Positions 44,068 through 51,920 of a DNA stretch of 64,000 bases are shown here, piece by piece; position 1 is the first letter of the stretch, and the number at the start of each line of letters is the position of its first letter. This DNA is from Dokdonella sp. Lineage in GTDB: Bacteria > Pseudomonadota > Gammaproteobacteria > Xanthomonadales > Rhodanobacteraceae. Under the pieces are notes generated by a model, which saw nothing but the letters and a program-made list of their open reading frames with translations, made no database searches and was not told the origin of the DNA. The stretch spans positions 1 through 64,000 of the forward strand of contig NZ_JAGIAG010000009.1 of assembly GCF_017744955.1 (NCBI RefSeq), read 5' to 3'. The translations under genes and the position numbers were made by a program.

Positions 44068-44781
44068 CTAGTGCGCGCCGAGCACCACGATGGTCTTGCC
44101 GGATACCGTGATCATGCCCTGCTCTTCGAGCTGCTTGAGCACGCGCCCGACCATCTCGCGCGAGCAGCCGACGATGCGGCTGATTTCCTGGCGCGAAATG
44201 CGGATCTGCTTGCCGCTCGGATGCGTCATCGCGTCCGGCTCGTCGGTCAGGTCGATCAGCGTCTTGGCGACGCGGCCGGTCACGTCCATGAAGGCGAGGC
44301 GGCTGACCTTGCGCGAGGTGTGCAGCAGACGATTGGTCAGCTGCGAGCCGATCGCGAACAGGATCTTCGGGCATTCGTCGCGCAGCGGACCTTCGAACAG
44401 GCTGAACATGCGCTCGTAGCCGATTTCGGCCAGTTCGCACGGCGTGCGCGTGCGCACCATGACTTCGCGTCGCGGCGTCTCCACGAACAGGCCCATTTCG
44501 CCGATGAACTCGCCGCGGTTCAAGTAGGCCAGGATCAACTCGCGGCCTTCCTCGTCCTCCGACGAGACGGTCAGGGAACCGTCGATGACGTAGTAGAGGA
44601 TGTTGGCCGAGTCGCCGGGACGGATGATCGCGGTCTTGCTGGCGTAGCGACGGCGATGGCACGCGGCGAGGAAACGCTCTATCGCGTGACGGTCGGGCGT
44701 CAGCATCGGCGGCGCCTGAACCTTGTTGATCTCGCGCTGCAGGCTGTAACGAAAATCGGCGATCTTGCCTTGTGCTTCCAC
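44068..44781 (-). CDS. clp: Crp-like global regulator Clp
   Basis: In Xanthomonads Clp is a c-di-GMP-responsive Crp homologue controlling virulence, motility and exopolysaccharide. GTG 44781 is chosen, with AAGGGG 6 nt upstream; TTG 44784 is also possible. The 237-residue protein has an N-terminal cyclic-nucleotide fold (ILYYVIDGSLTVSS, LNRGEFIGEMGLF, about 45-130). A long dimer helix and a C-terminal helix-turn-helix (ISRQEISRIVGCSREMVGRVLKQLEEQG) complete it. The recognition-helix residues RE..GR match Crp, so DNA specificity should be TGTGA-like. A candidate Clp site lies upstream at 44938. Confidence 0.94.
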   Translation of the reverse strand: MEAQGKIADFRYSLQREINKVQAPPMLTPDRHAIERFLAACHRRRYASKTAIIRPGDSANILYYVIDGSLTVSSEDEEGRELILAYLNRGEFIGEMGLFVETPRREVMVRTRTPCELAEIGYERMFSLFEGPLRDECPKILFAIGSQLTNRLLHTSRKVSRLAFMDVTGRVAKTLIDLTDEPDAMTHPSGKQIRISRQEISRIVGCSREMVGRVLKQLEEQGMITVSGKTIVVLGAH

Positions 44782-44937
44782 CAATAGCCCCTTGGCGTCC
44801 CCCCGCGGCCTTCACCGCGTCACGCCGGAACGCGGGGGATCCCGACGTTTGCGAGCCCGGCATGAGTGGACGTCTTCACATCTTATTGCATATTCCATGA
44901 CACGTCGCGCGTTTCCGGACGCGCCAATGTGCCGATG

Positions 44938-44953
44938 TGTGCACCCAGACACA
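44938..44953. promoter_or_regulatory. Candidate Clp/Crp binding site between clp and speD
   Basis: TGTGCACCCAGACACA matches the Crp consensus TGTGA-N6-TCACA, except at the inner base of each half site. It is in the 305-bp divergent region, about 160 bp before clp and 130 bp before speD. The region holds no other gene. Confidence 0.5.
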
Positions 44954-45086
44954 CAAACCTCGCCGCCCCGGAGCGGGCCGTCAGAAAACTGAAAGGTGAC
45001 GCCGGCAGCATCGGTTTCTTCGTGCCGCCGCATGTCCCATAATCCGCGCCCTCCGAGCCACCGCCCCATTTCACAGGTAAACCGCC

Positions 45087-45872
45087 GTGGTCAAACCGAT
45101 TCCGCGTCTTCAGCTGCAGGGCTTCAACAACCTCACCAAGGCGCTCAGCTTCAACATCTACGACATCTGCTACGCGGTGTCCGAGGATCAGCGCCAGCGC
45201 TACATCGAGTACATCGACGAGCAGTACGACGCCGACCGTCTCACGCAGATCCTGTCCGACGTGGCCGAGATCATCGGCGCGAACATCCTCAACATCGCGC
45301 GCCAGGACTACGATCCGCAGGGCGCCTCGGTGACGATCCTGATCTCCGAGCATCCGGTGGTCGACAAGCTCGGCAAGGACATGATCTCCGACGCCGTGGT
45401 CGCGCACCTGGACAAGAGCCACATCACGGTGCACACCTATCCGGAGACGCACCCGCACAACGGCATCGCCACGTTCCGCGCCGACATCGACGTGGCGACG
45501 TGCGGCGTGATCTCGCCGCTGCGCGCGTTGAACTACCTGATCGACAGCTTCGAGTCCGACATCGTCACGATGGACTACCGCGTGCGCGGCTTCACCCGCG
45601 ACGTGAAGGGCCGCAAGCACTACATCGACCACAAGATCAACTCGATCCAGGACTATCTGGCCAAGCACATCCGCCAGAAGTACGAGATGTTCGACGTCAA
45701 CGTGTATCAGGAAAACATCTTCCACACGAAGATGCACGTGAAGGACTTCGACCTCGACACCTACCTGTTCGAGGCGCAGGCCGACGACCTGTCGTTCAAG
45801 GAGCGCCAGCGCATCGAGCAGCTGCTCAAGCGCGAGATCGAGGAGCTGTTCCACGGGCGCAATTTGATGTGA
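45087..45872 (+). CDS. speD: S-adenosylmethionine decarboxylase proenzyme (class 1)
   Basis: SpeD makes decarboxylated SAM for spermidine synthesis. The 261-residue proenzyme starts with GTG at 45087, with AGGTAA 7 nt upstream. Self-cleavage should occur at K110-S111 (DKSHITVHTYPE), S111 becoming the pyruvoyl group. C139 in DVATCGVISP is the catalytic acid. The length and the C-terminal IEQLLKREIEELFHGRN are those of the E. coli-type enzyme rather than the short Bacillus type. A palindromic repeat lies directly after the stop. Confidence 0.96.
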   Translation: MVKPIPRLQLQGFNNLTKALSFNIYDICYAVSEDQRQRYIEYIDEQYDADRLTQILSDVAEIIGANILNIARQDYDPQGASVTILISEHPVVDKLGKDMISDAVVAHLDKSHITVHTYPETHPHNGIATFRADIDVATCGVISPLRALNYLIDSFESDIVTMDYRVRGFTRDVKGRKHYIDHKINSIQDYLAKHIRQKYEMFDVNVYQENIFHTKMHVKDFDLDTYLFEAQADDLSFKERQRIEQLLKREIEELFHGRNLM

Positions 45873-45877
45873 GGCCG

Positions 45878-45958
45878 GTGATTGGTGATTTGTGATTGGT
45901 GATTCGTAAAAGGCGCGCGCGGCCGGCACGCCGTCGCTCCATCCAATCACGAATCACG
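45878..45958. repeat. Inverted GTGATT-type intergenic repeat, second copy
   Basis: The left part has GTGATTGGTGATTTGTGATTGG-like units (45878-45907). The right part is CCAATCACGAATCACG (45943-45958). It is the same family as the element at 15656-15777. It lies between the convergent speD and coq7 genes. Confidence 0.7.
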
Positions 45959-45961
45959 GCT

Positions 45962-46606
45962 CTACAGCCTGTACGCCACCGTCTTCATCACCTTCGACGC
46001 GAAGCGCATCAGCGCCGGCACCGGATCGGGCAGCCGGCGGGCGCCGGCGGCGAGTGCGCGCTCGGCGTGCGCGGCTTCGTCGTCCTTCATGCGGCGCACG
46101 ATCGCGCGGCTGCGTTCGTCGCCGGGCGGCAGGGTTTCCAGGTGCTCGCCGAGGTGCGCCTCGACCTGGCGCTCGGTCTCGACCACGAAGCCCAGGCTGA
46201 GGCGGTCGCCGACGAGGCCGGCGAACGCGCCGATCGCGTAGGCGCCGGCGTACCAGAGCGGGTTCAACAGGCTCGGCCGGCTGTCGAGTTCTTCCAGGCG
46301 CTCGCCGCACCAGGCCAGATGGTCGGTCTCCTCGGCCGCCGCGGCGAGCATCTGCGTGCGCAGCGCCTCGTCGCGCGCGACCGCGGCCTGGCCGAAGTAC
46401 AGCGCCTGCGCGCAGACCTCGCCGACGTGATTCACGCGCATCAGGCCGGCCGCATGGCGGCGCGCTGCGGCATCGAGTTCACCGTCCTGCGCGGCGCCGG
46501 CCGGCGACGGTTGCGCGGCGGCCGGCGTGGCGACGAAGACGGTTTCCAGGGCGCGCTCGATTTCCACCAGGGCGCGATCGAGCGAAGACAACGTACGCGA
46601 GGTCAT
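45962..46606 (-). CDS. coq7: Ubiquinone biosynthesis di-iron hydroxylase Coq7
   Basis: Coq7 hydroxylates 3-demethylubiquinone at C6 in ubiquinone synthesis, at the membrane. The start is the ATG at 46606, overlapping the stop of the upstream gene (ATGA), giving 214 residues. Four-helix di-iron ligands are visible: E in RVNHVGEVCAQALY, the ExxH in AEETDHLAWC, E in VVETERQVEAHL and the ExxH in DDEAAHAE. The N-terminal 40 residues are low in conservation. Length matches the bacterial family. It is cotranscribed with a GlcF-like Fe-S protein gene. Confidence 0.95.
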   Translation of the reverse strand: MTSRTLSSLDRALVEIERALETVFVATPAAAQPSPAGAAQDGELDAAARRHAAGLMRVNHVGEVCAQALYFGQAAVARDEALRTQMLAAAAEETDHLAWCGERLEELDSRPSLLNPLWYAGAYAIGAFAGLVGDRLSLGFVVETERQVEAHLGEHLETLPPGDERSRAIVRRMKDDEAAHAERALAAGARRLPDPVPALMRFASKVMKTVAYRL

Positions 46607-47841
46607 GACGCGGAATTGTCCAATTGTTCCGCCAGCAGCGCCAGCGGGTGCCGCAGCGGCAGCGGTGCGGCGCGTTCGCGCAGGCCGTTGCCGAGATGGA
46701 GGCGGCAACCGACATTGGTGGTCAGGATCATGTCCGGCTGCAACGCTGCGGCCTGGTCGAGCTTCTGCGCGCGCAGGCGGTCGGCGAACTCGGGCTGCTC
46801 GATGAAGTAGCTGCCGGCCGCGCCGCAGCAACGCGGCTGTTCCGGCAACGGCAGCACGGCCAGATCGGGAATCCGTGCGAGTAAGGTCCGGATCGCGTCG
46901 ACGCCGCCGGCGACGTTGACCTGGGTGCAGGGCAGATGCAGCGCCGCACGCGCGGCCAGCGGCCGGAACCGCAGCGCCGCGAACCCGGCGTCGGCGGCGA
47001 GGAAGGTGTGGATCTCGACCACGCGCATCGCGCCGTCGTTCGCCACCTGATCGCGCAGGTCGCCGTGACAGCCGCTGGCGCTGGTCAGCACGACGTCGGC
47101 ACCGCTGCGACGCAGCTCCTCGCGCGTCGCCGCCGCAGTCGCCGCGGCGGCTTCGATCTCGCCGGCGTGGCGCGGCAGGGCGCCGCAGCAGGCGCCCGCC
47201 GAGGTTGCCACGACCTCGTAGCCGAGCGCCTCGAGCAGGGCCCGTGCCGCCGCGAACGTGTCGCGGTCGTAGACGCTGGCGACGCAGCCGCGGAACAGGA
47301 CGATGCGGCCGCGCGTGGCGGGAGCGCTACGCGGCCGCTGCGGAGCGGGCCGCGGCGGCGGCGCTTGCGTCAGCGCCAATCGCCGCGCCAGCGAGCCTTT
47401 CGGCAGCACGCCGGCCAGCAGCGGCAGCCAGCGGTCGGCACGCAACGCGGCGCCGAGGCGCGCGAGCCGCGTCAGGCGCGCTGGATCGCGCAGCCAACGC
47501 CGTATCCGGCCGGGCGCCGGGCGCCGGGCGCGCAAGTCCGCGCGGGTCAGCGCGAGGATGTCGTCGTAGCGGACCTGCGAAGGACAGACCTTCTGGCAGG
47601 ACAGGCAGCCGAGGCAATGGTCGAGATGGGCCAGCGCCGATGGGCTCGGATCGAGCGCGCCGGTCGCCAGCGCCTTGGCCAGCGCGATGCGGCCGCGCGG
47701 CGACTCGGCCTCGATCGCCTCCAGCCGGTAGGTCGGGCAATGCGGCAGGCACAAGCCGCATTGGACGCACTGGTCGGCCAGGGTGAGCAGGGGGGAACCG
47801 TCGGCGGGAATGGACACGGGAGCGCCGGGCATGGGGTTCAT
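46603..47841 (-). CDS. GlcF-like iron-sulfur protein (two 4Fe-4S clusters, CCG domains)
   Basis: The likely start is the ATG at 47841, giving 412 residues, though ATG 47832 cannot be excluded since neither has a clear ribosome site. The N-terminal ferredoxin-like part has CVQCGLCLPHCPTY and CLGCLSCQKVCPSQ, both with the full four Cys. Two CCG (heterodisulfide-reductase-like) domains follow, marked by AGACCGALPRHAG and QPRCCGAAGSYF. This is the layout of the glycolate oxidase Fe-S subunit GlcF. No GlcD or GlcE partner is adjacent, so the donor is uncertain. It overlaps coq7 by 4 bp, suggesting a shared link to quinone metabolism. Confidence 0.85.
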   Translation of the reverse strand: MNPMPGAPVSIPADGSPLLTLADQCVQCGLCLPHCPTYRLEAIEAESPRGRIALAKALATGALDPSPSALAHLDHCLGCLSCQKVCPSQVRYDDILALTRADLRARRPAPGRIRRWLRDPARLTRLARLGAALRADRWLPLLAGVLPKGSLARRLALTQAPPPRPAPQRPRSAPATRGRIVLFRGCVASVYDRDTFAAARALLEALGYEVVATSAGACCGALPRHAGEIEAAAATAAATREELRRSGADVVLTSASGCHGDLRDQVANDGAMRVVEIHTFLAADAGFAALRFRPLAARAALHLPCTQVNVAGGVDAIRTLLARIPDLAVLPLPEQPRCCGAAGSYFIEQPEFADRLRAQKLDQAAALQPDMILTTNVGCRLHLGNGLRERAAPLPLRHPLALLAEQLDNSAS

Positions 47842-47965
47842 GCTATCATCGTCTGCTTGGCCGGGCGGACCTGCGGGGTTGCCAGGCCGGCACTCTTCCG
47901 CTATCCTCCCGCGCCCTCTTTCAGCCGGGTCCGCTTGTGCAGGGACCGAACCAGAGTCTTCGGAT

Positions 47966-48400
47966 ATGAAAACGATCAGCGCCAATGCTGAAACCGTCAA
48001 GCGTGATTGGTATGTGGTCGATGCCACCGACAAGACGCTCGGCCGCCTGTGCACCGAACTCGCTCACCGCCTGCGCGGCAAGCACAAGACGGTCTACACG
48101 CCGCACGTGGACACCGGCGACTACCTCGTCGTGATCAACGCCGAGAAGGTCGCGGTCACCGGCAACAAGCTCGACGACAAGAACTACCACCGCTTCACGG
48201 GCCACATCGGCAACCTGAAGACGACCTCGCTGAAGGACATGCTGGCGAAGCATCCGGAGCGCGTCATCGAGATCGGCGTCAAGGGCATGCTGCCGAAGAA
48301 CCCGCTCGGCCGCGCCATGTACCGCAAGCTGAAGGTCTACGCCGGCGCGAACCATCCGCACACGGCGCAGCAGCCGCAGGTGCTGGACATCAAGGCGTAA
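47966..48400 (+). CDS. rplM: 50S ribosomal protein L13
   Basis: The ATG at 47966 gives 144 residues, close to E. coli L13 (142). Family landmarks are KRDWYVVDATDKTLGRLCTELAHRLRGKHK, the TPHVDTGDYLVVINAEKV block, GMLPKNPLGRAMYRKLKVYAG and the end HPHTAQQPQVLDI. It is part of the 50S subunit and an early assembly protein. It is followed 33 bp later by rpsI, the usual pair. Confidence 0.98.
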   Translation: MKTISANAETVKRDWYVVDATDKTLGRLCTELAHRLRGKHKTVYTPHVDTGDYLVVINAEKVAVTGNKLDDKNYHRFTGHIGNLKTTSLKDMLAKHPERVIEIGVKGMLPKNPLGRAMYRKLKVYAGANHPHTAQQPQVLDIKA

Positions 48401-48433
48401 CGCGCCTCACACGATACTGAGCAGACACAACAC

Positions 48434-48826
48434 ATGGCCATTCAACAGAACTACGGTACCGGTCGTCGCAAGTCTTCCGCCGCGCGCGTGTTCCTGCGCA
48501 AGGGCAGCGGCAGCATCGTCGTCAACGGCAAGCCGCTCGACGAGTTCTTCGGGCGCGAGACCTCGCGCATGATCGTGCGCCAGCCGCTCGAACTGACCGA
48601 GAACCAGGACAAGTTCGACGTGCTCGTCACCGTCGAAGGCGGCGGCATGACCGGCCAGGCCGGTGCGATCCGCCTCGGCATCGCGCGCGCTCTGGTCGAG
48701 TACGACGAAGCGCTGAAGTCGCCGCTGCGCCGCGCCGGTTTCATGACCCGCGACGCCCGCGAGGTCGAGCGCAAGAAGGTCGGCCTGCACAAGGCACGCC
48801 GCGCCACGCAGTACTCGAAGCGCTAA
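48434..48826 (+). CDS. rpsI: 30S ribosomal protein S9
   Basis: This 130-residue 30S component has the N-terminal YGTGRRKSSAARVFLRKGSG and GGGMTGQAGAIRLGIARAL. The C-terminal tail is KARRATQYSKR, whose last Lys-Arg reaches the P-site tRNA. It follows rplM and is followed immediately by a tRNA gene. Confidence 0.98.
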   Translation: MAIQQNYGTGRRKSSAARVFLRKGSGSIVVNGKPLDEFFGRETSRMIVRQPLELTENQDKFDVLVTVEGGGMTGQAGAIRLGIARALVEYDEALKSPLRRAGFMTRDAREVERKKVGLHKARRATQYSKR

Positions 48827-48840
48827 ACTAGCCAGTACAC

Positions 48841-48915
48841 AGCCCCGTCGCCAAGCGGTAAGGCACCTGACTCTGACTCAGGCATTCGGTGGTTCGAATC
48901 CATCCGGGGCTGCCA
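48841..48915 (+). tRNA. tRNA-Gln (anticodon CTG)
   Basis: This is a 75-nt cloverleaf. The acceptor strand AGCCCCG (48841-48847) pairs with CGGGGCT (48905-48911), then discriminator G and encoded CCA (48913-48915). The anticodon stem CCTGA/TCAGG encloses CTCTGAC, giving anticodon CTG for CAG codons. The T arm contains GGTTCGAATCC. The sequence closely resembles E. coli tRNA-Gln. Confidence 0.95.
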
Positions 48916-48972
48916 AAACAGAAGGGAAGCACGCGGCGAAACCGATCGACGGCCGCTTCCCTGGCTTCAACG

Positions 48973-49002
48973 AAAACCCCCGCCTCGTGCGGGGGTTTTT
49001 GG
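48973..49002. terminator. Bidirectional Rho-independent terminator after tRNA-Gln
   Basis: The stem is CCCCCGC-ctcgt-GCGGGGG with AAAA before and TTTTT after. It can end the rightward rplM-rpsI-tRNA transcript and the leftward mscS transcript ending at 49089. Confidence 0.9.
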
Positions 49003-49088
49003 TTTCAGGCGCCGCCCGACCGGCTGCGCGCCGCGCCGCGGCCGTCTCGGCGCGCAGATCGGGCGCGGCGACGAACCGGATTCCCGCT

Positions 49089-50006
49089 TCAGCCCGCGGC
49101 CTTGCCGTCGCGCCCCGCCGGTCGGGTTCGCGCGTCGCCCAGTCGCGGGGAGCCATTCACGGGCTCGGCCGGAATCACCTCGCGCAGCACGATCTCGCGC
49201 CACGGCTTGGCGAACGCGACGCCGTCGGCATCGAAGCGTTGCTTGATCGTGCGCAGAAGATCCGACTGCACGGCGCCGTAGTCGCCCGACTTCGTCCACA
49301 CGCGTACCGCGAGCTGGACGCCGGATTCGACCAGCTGCACCACCGCGACGTCGATCGCCGGCTGCTTCTGCACGCGCGCATCGGCGACGGCGATCGCGCG
49401 CAGCAGTTCGATCGCCTGAGCGAGATCGGCGTCGTGCGCCACCGCGATGGCGAGATCGACGCGACGCGTGCCGCGCGCGTTGACGTTGACGATGACGTCG
49501 CCGGCGACCTTCGCGTTCGGCAGGATCACTTCGCGGTTGTCGGCGGTCAGCAGGAAGGTCTGCATCAGGCTCACGTTCTGCACCACGCCGGAGACGGCGC
49601 CGACCTCGATCGAATCGCCGACGCGGAACGGCCGGAACGCCATCAGCAGCACGCCGGCGGCGAGATTCGACAGCGACCCCTGCAAGGCGAGACCGATGGC
49701 GAGGCCGGCGGCGCCGAGCGCGGCGAGCAGCGACGCCGTCGGTACGCCGGCACGATCGAGCGCGCCGACCACGACCAGGGCCAGCAACAGCACGAAGACC
49801 AGATTGCGCAGGAAGCTGCCGAGCAACGGGTCGGCGCCGCCGCGCGCCAGCACGCGCTGCAGGCCGGCCGCGATGCGCCGGGCCAGCCACCAGCCGATCA
49901 GCAGGATCAGCAAGGCGGCCAGCAGGCGCCCGCTCCAGCCGAGTATCGCGTCGAACACCGCGTTGGTGTTCAGCGATGCGTAGAATTCGCGCAGCCGTTC
50001 GCCCAT
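49089..50006 (-). CDS. mscS: Small-conductance mechanosensitive channel MscS family
   Basis: This inner-membrane osmotic safety valve has 305 residues from the ATG at 50006, with GGAG 8 nt upstream. Three membrane spans (about 20-45, 62-80, 88-112) end in the pore helix TM3, rich in Ala and Gly (LLAALGAAGLAIGLALQGSLSNLAAGVLL). A beta domain follows, with FRPFRVGDSIEVG and NREVILPNAKV. Length is close to E. coli MscS (286). The final 30 residues are charged and variable. Confidence 0.93.
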   Translation of the reverse strand: MGERLREFYASLNTNAVFDAILGWSGRLLAALLILLIGWWLARRIAAGLQRVLARGGADPLLGSFLRNLVFVLLLALVVVGALDRAGVPTASLLAALGAAGLAIGLALQGSLSNLAAGVLLMAFRPFRVGDSIEVGAVSGVVQNVSLMQTFLLTADNREVILPNAKVAGDVIVNVNARGTRRVDLAIAVAHDADLAQAIELLRAIAVADARVQKQPAIDVAVVQLVESGVQLAVRVWTKSGDYGAVQSDLLRTIKQRFDADGVAFAKPWREIVLREVIPAEPVNGSPRLGDARTRPAGRDGKAAG

Positions 50007-50092
50007 TCCGTCGCTCCGCACAGCCAAAGGCCTAGGCTACCAAGCCCGGCGCGCATCGCGCAGCGTCATCCTCCCTTCCGACGAGAGTCCGC

Positions 50093-50725
50093 ATGTACAT
50101 CCTCTACTACTCGCCCGGCACCGCCAGCATGGCCGTCCATCTGGCGCTGCTGGAAATCGGCGCTCCGCACGAGCTGCGCAAGATCGACATCGACGCCGGC
50201 GACCAGCGCCAGGCGGACTACCTGAGGCTGAATCCGACCGGCATGGTGCCGACCCTGGTGGTCGACGGTGCGCCGTACTACGAATGCCTGGCGATGCTCC
50301 TGCTGCTCGCCGAACGCCATCCGGAAGCGGCGCTGGCGCCGGCCCCCGGCACGCCGCAACGCGCGACGTACCTGCAATGGATGGCGCATTTCGCCAACAC
50401 GCTGCAGCCCGCGTTCCGGCAATGGTTCTATCCGCAGGACTTCGCGCGCGCCGAACACGAACAGGATTCGAAGGCGTTCGCGCGCCGGCGCATCGAGGCG
50501 GTGTGGCAGCGGCTCGACGCGCATCTCGCCGCGCACGGCCCGTATCTGCTCGGCGACGACCTCGGCGTCGCCGATCTCTACGCGACGATGCTGATGCGCT
50601 GGTCGCGCAACATGCCCAAACCCGCCACCGCGTGGCCGGCGATCGCCGCGCTGGCGGAACGTGTGAAGGCGCGGCCGAGCTGGCAGCGCCTGTACGAGAT
50701 CGAAGGCCTGACGGAATGGGCGTGA
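50093..50725 (+). CDS. Glutathione S-transferase family protein
   Basis: The 210-residue cytosolic protein has an N-terminal thioredoxin-like domain (1-80; YILYYSPGTASMAVHLALLEIG). The cis-Pro motif NPTGMVPTLVVDG and the glutathione-contacting YECLAM (usual E-S replaced by E-C) follow. A helical C-terminal domain ends with LGDDLGVADLYATMLMRWS. The candidate catalytic Ser is in YSPGTAS. Conjugation or isomerase substrates cannot be named. Confidence 0.88.
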   Translation: MYILYYSPGTASMAVHLALLEIGAPHELRKIDIDAGDQRQADYLRLNPTGMVPTLVVDGAPYYECLAMLLLLAERHPEAALAPAPGTPQRATYLQWMAHFANTLQPAFRQWFYPQDFARAEHEQDSKAFARRRIEAVWQRLDAHLAAHGPYLLGDDLGVADLYATMLMRWSRNMPKPATAWPAIAALAERVKARPSWQRLYEIEGLTEWA

Positions 50726-50735
50726 GGCGCGCGCC

Positions 50736-51632
50736 TCAGACTTCCGCGCGCACGCAGTTGCGTCCGCCCTGCTTGGCGCGATAGAGCTGCGCGTCGGCGG
50801 CGCGCATCAGGTCGCCGACCAGGCTCATGCCCGCGCGCCAGCTGGCCACGCCGATGCTGACCGTGACGCGGCGCGCGCCGGCCTGCGGATCGAGATCGAG
50901 CGCGGCCACCGCGCGGCACAACCGCTCGGCGAACGCGCACGCCGCGACGGCCTCGTGCTCCGGCAGCACCGCGGCGAACTCCTCGCCGCCGATGCGCGCG
51001 AGGATGAAGTCGTCGCGCGCGTTCGCGTCGAGCGCCGCCGAGACCTGGCGCAGCACGACGTCGCCGGCCGGGTGGCCATGGCGATCGTTGATCGACTTGA
51101 AATGATCGAGGTCGATGATCAGCAGCGCCAGCGGCCGCGCGTGACTGGCGCTGCGCGCGAGCTCGCGTTCGAGCAGCTCGAGGAAATGACGGCGGTTGTA
51201 CAGGCCGGTCAGCGGATCGAGCGTGGCGAGCTGGTAGATCTCCTCGTGGTAGCGCGCCTCGACCGAGGAGCGGTCCATGAACTTCAGCACGCAGCTGCCG
51301 ATCGTGATGTGGTCGCCGTCCTTCAGCTCGGCCTCGATGATCGGCTGGTCGTTGAGCAGGGTCTTGTTGGTCGACTCCAGGTCCTTGACGCGATAGCCGG
51401 ACGGCTCGCGCCAGATGCGCGCGTGCTGGCGCGACACGCTGCGTTCGAGGATCTGGAAATCGCACTCGGGCGCGCGCCCGACCGTCAGCGGCTGATCGCC
51501 GACGTCGATGCGCTGGCCGAGGCGCTGGCCCTGCAGCACGACCAGCGAAGCGGAATCGCCCCGCCCCTCGTGGCTCGGCGGGTGCAGCGTGCGTCGCTGC
51601 GTGGTGGAGGAATCGCGGTCGCGTCGGATCAT
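50736..51632 (-). CDS. FHA-domain diguanylate cyclase (GGDEF)
   Basis: The ATG at 51632 gives 298 residues. An FHA domain at about 35-105 (LTVGRAPECDFQILERSVSRQHARI) binds phosphothreonine. A GGDEF domain at about 135-295 follows, with the intact active site GGEEF. The allosteric I-site reads RDDF, not RxxD, so product inhibition is probably lost. The protein should make c-di-GMP in response to phosphorylated partners, for example products of the Ser/Thr kinase encoded divergently at 51921. Clp, a c-di-GMP receptor, is in the same window. No transmembrane segment is present. Confidence 0.9.
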   Translation of the reverse strand: MIRRDRDSSTTQRRTLHPPSHEGRGDSASLVVLQGQRLGQRIDVGDQPLTVGRAPECDFQILERSVSRQHARIWREPSGYRVKDLESTNKTLLNDQPIIEAELKDGDHITIGSCVLKFMDRSSVEARYHEEIYQLATLDPLTGLYNRRHFLELLERELARSASHARPLALLIIDLDHFKSINDRHGHPAGDVVLRQVSAALDANARDDFILARIGGEEFAAVLPEHEAVAACAFAERLCRAVAALDLDPQAGARRVTVSIGVASWRAGMSLVGDLMRAADAQLYRAKQGGRNCVRAEV

Positions 51633-51920
51633 GTCAGGGGAGTGGCCCGGCGTTGGGGTTCTTCGAATGCTCCGTTCCCGACGGCTCCGAGTCGAATCGG
51701 CCGGGCCGGGAGGCCGCTGCACGGACACTCGCATGCTCGACCGCGCAGGCGCTTTCCTGTGGCGAAGAGGCTCGCAATGCCTTCGGGCTCCTTGCTGCGC
51801 CGCACAATCCGACGCGATGCCTGCGCGCCGTTCCTCGGTGCGCGCCGTCGAAACGGCCTATACTCTGTGCGTTAGTTCACATTTTAGGCACACGCGGATC
51901 GCAGCGGAACAGGGGCCGCC

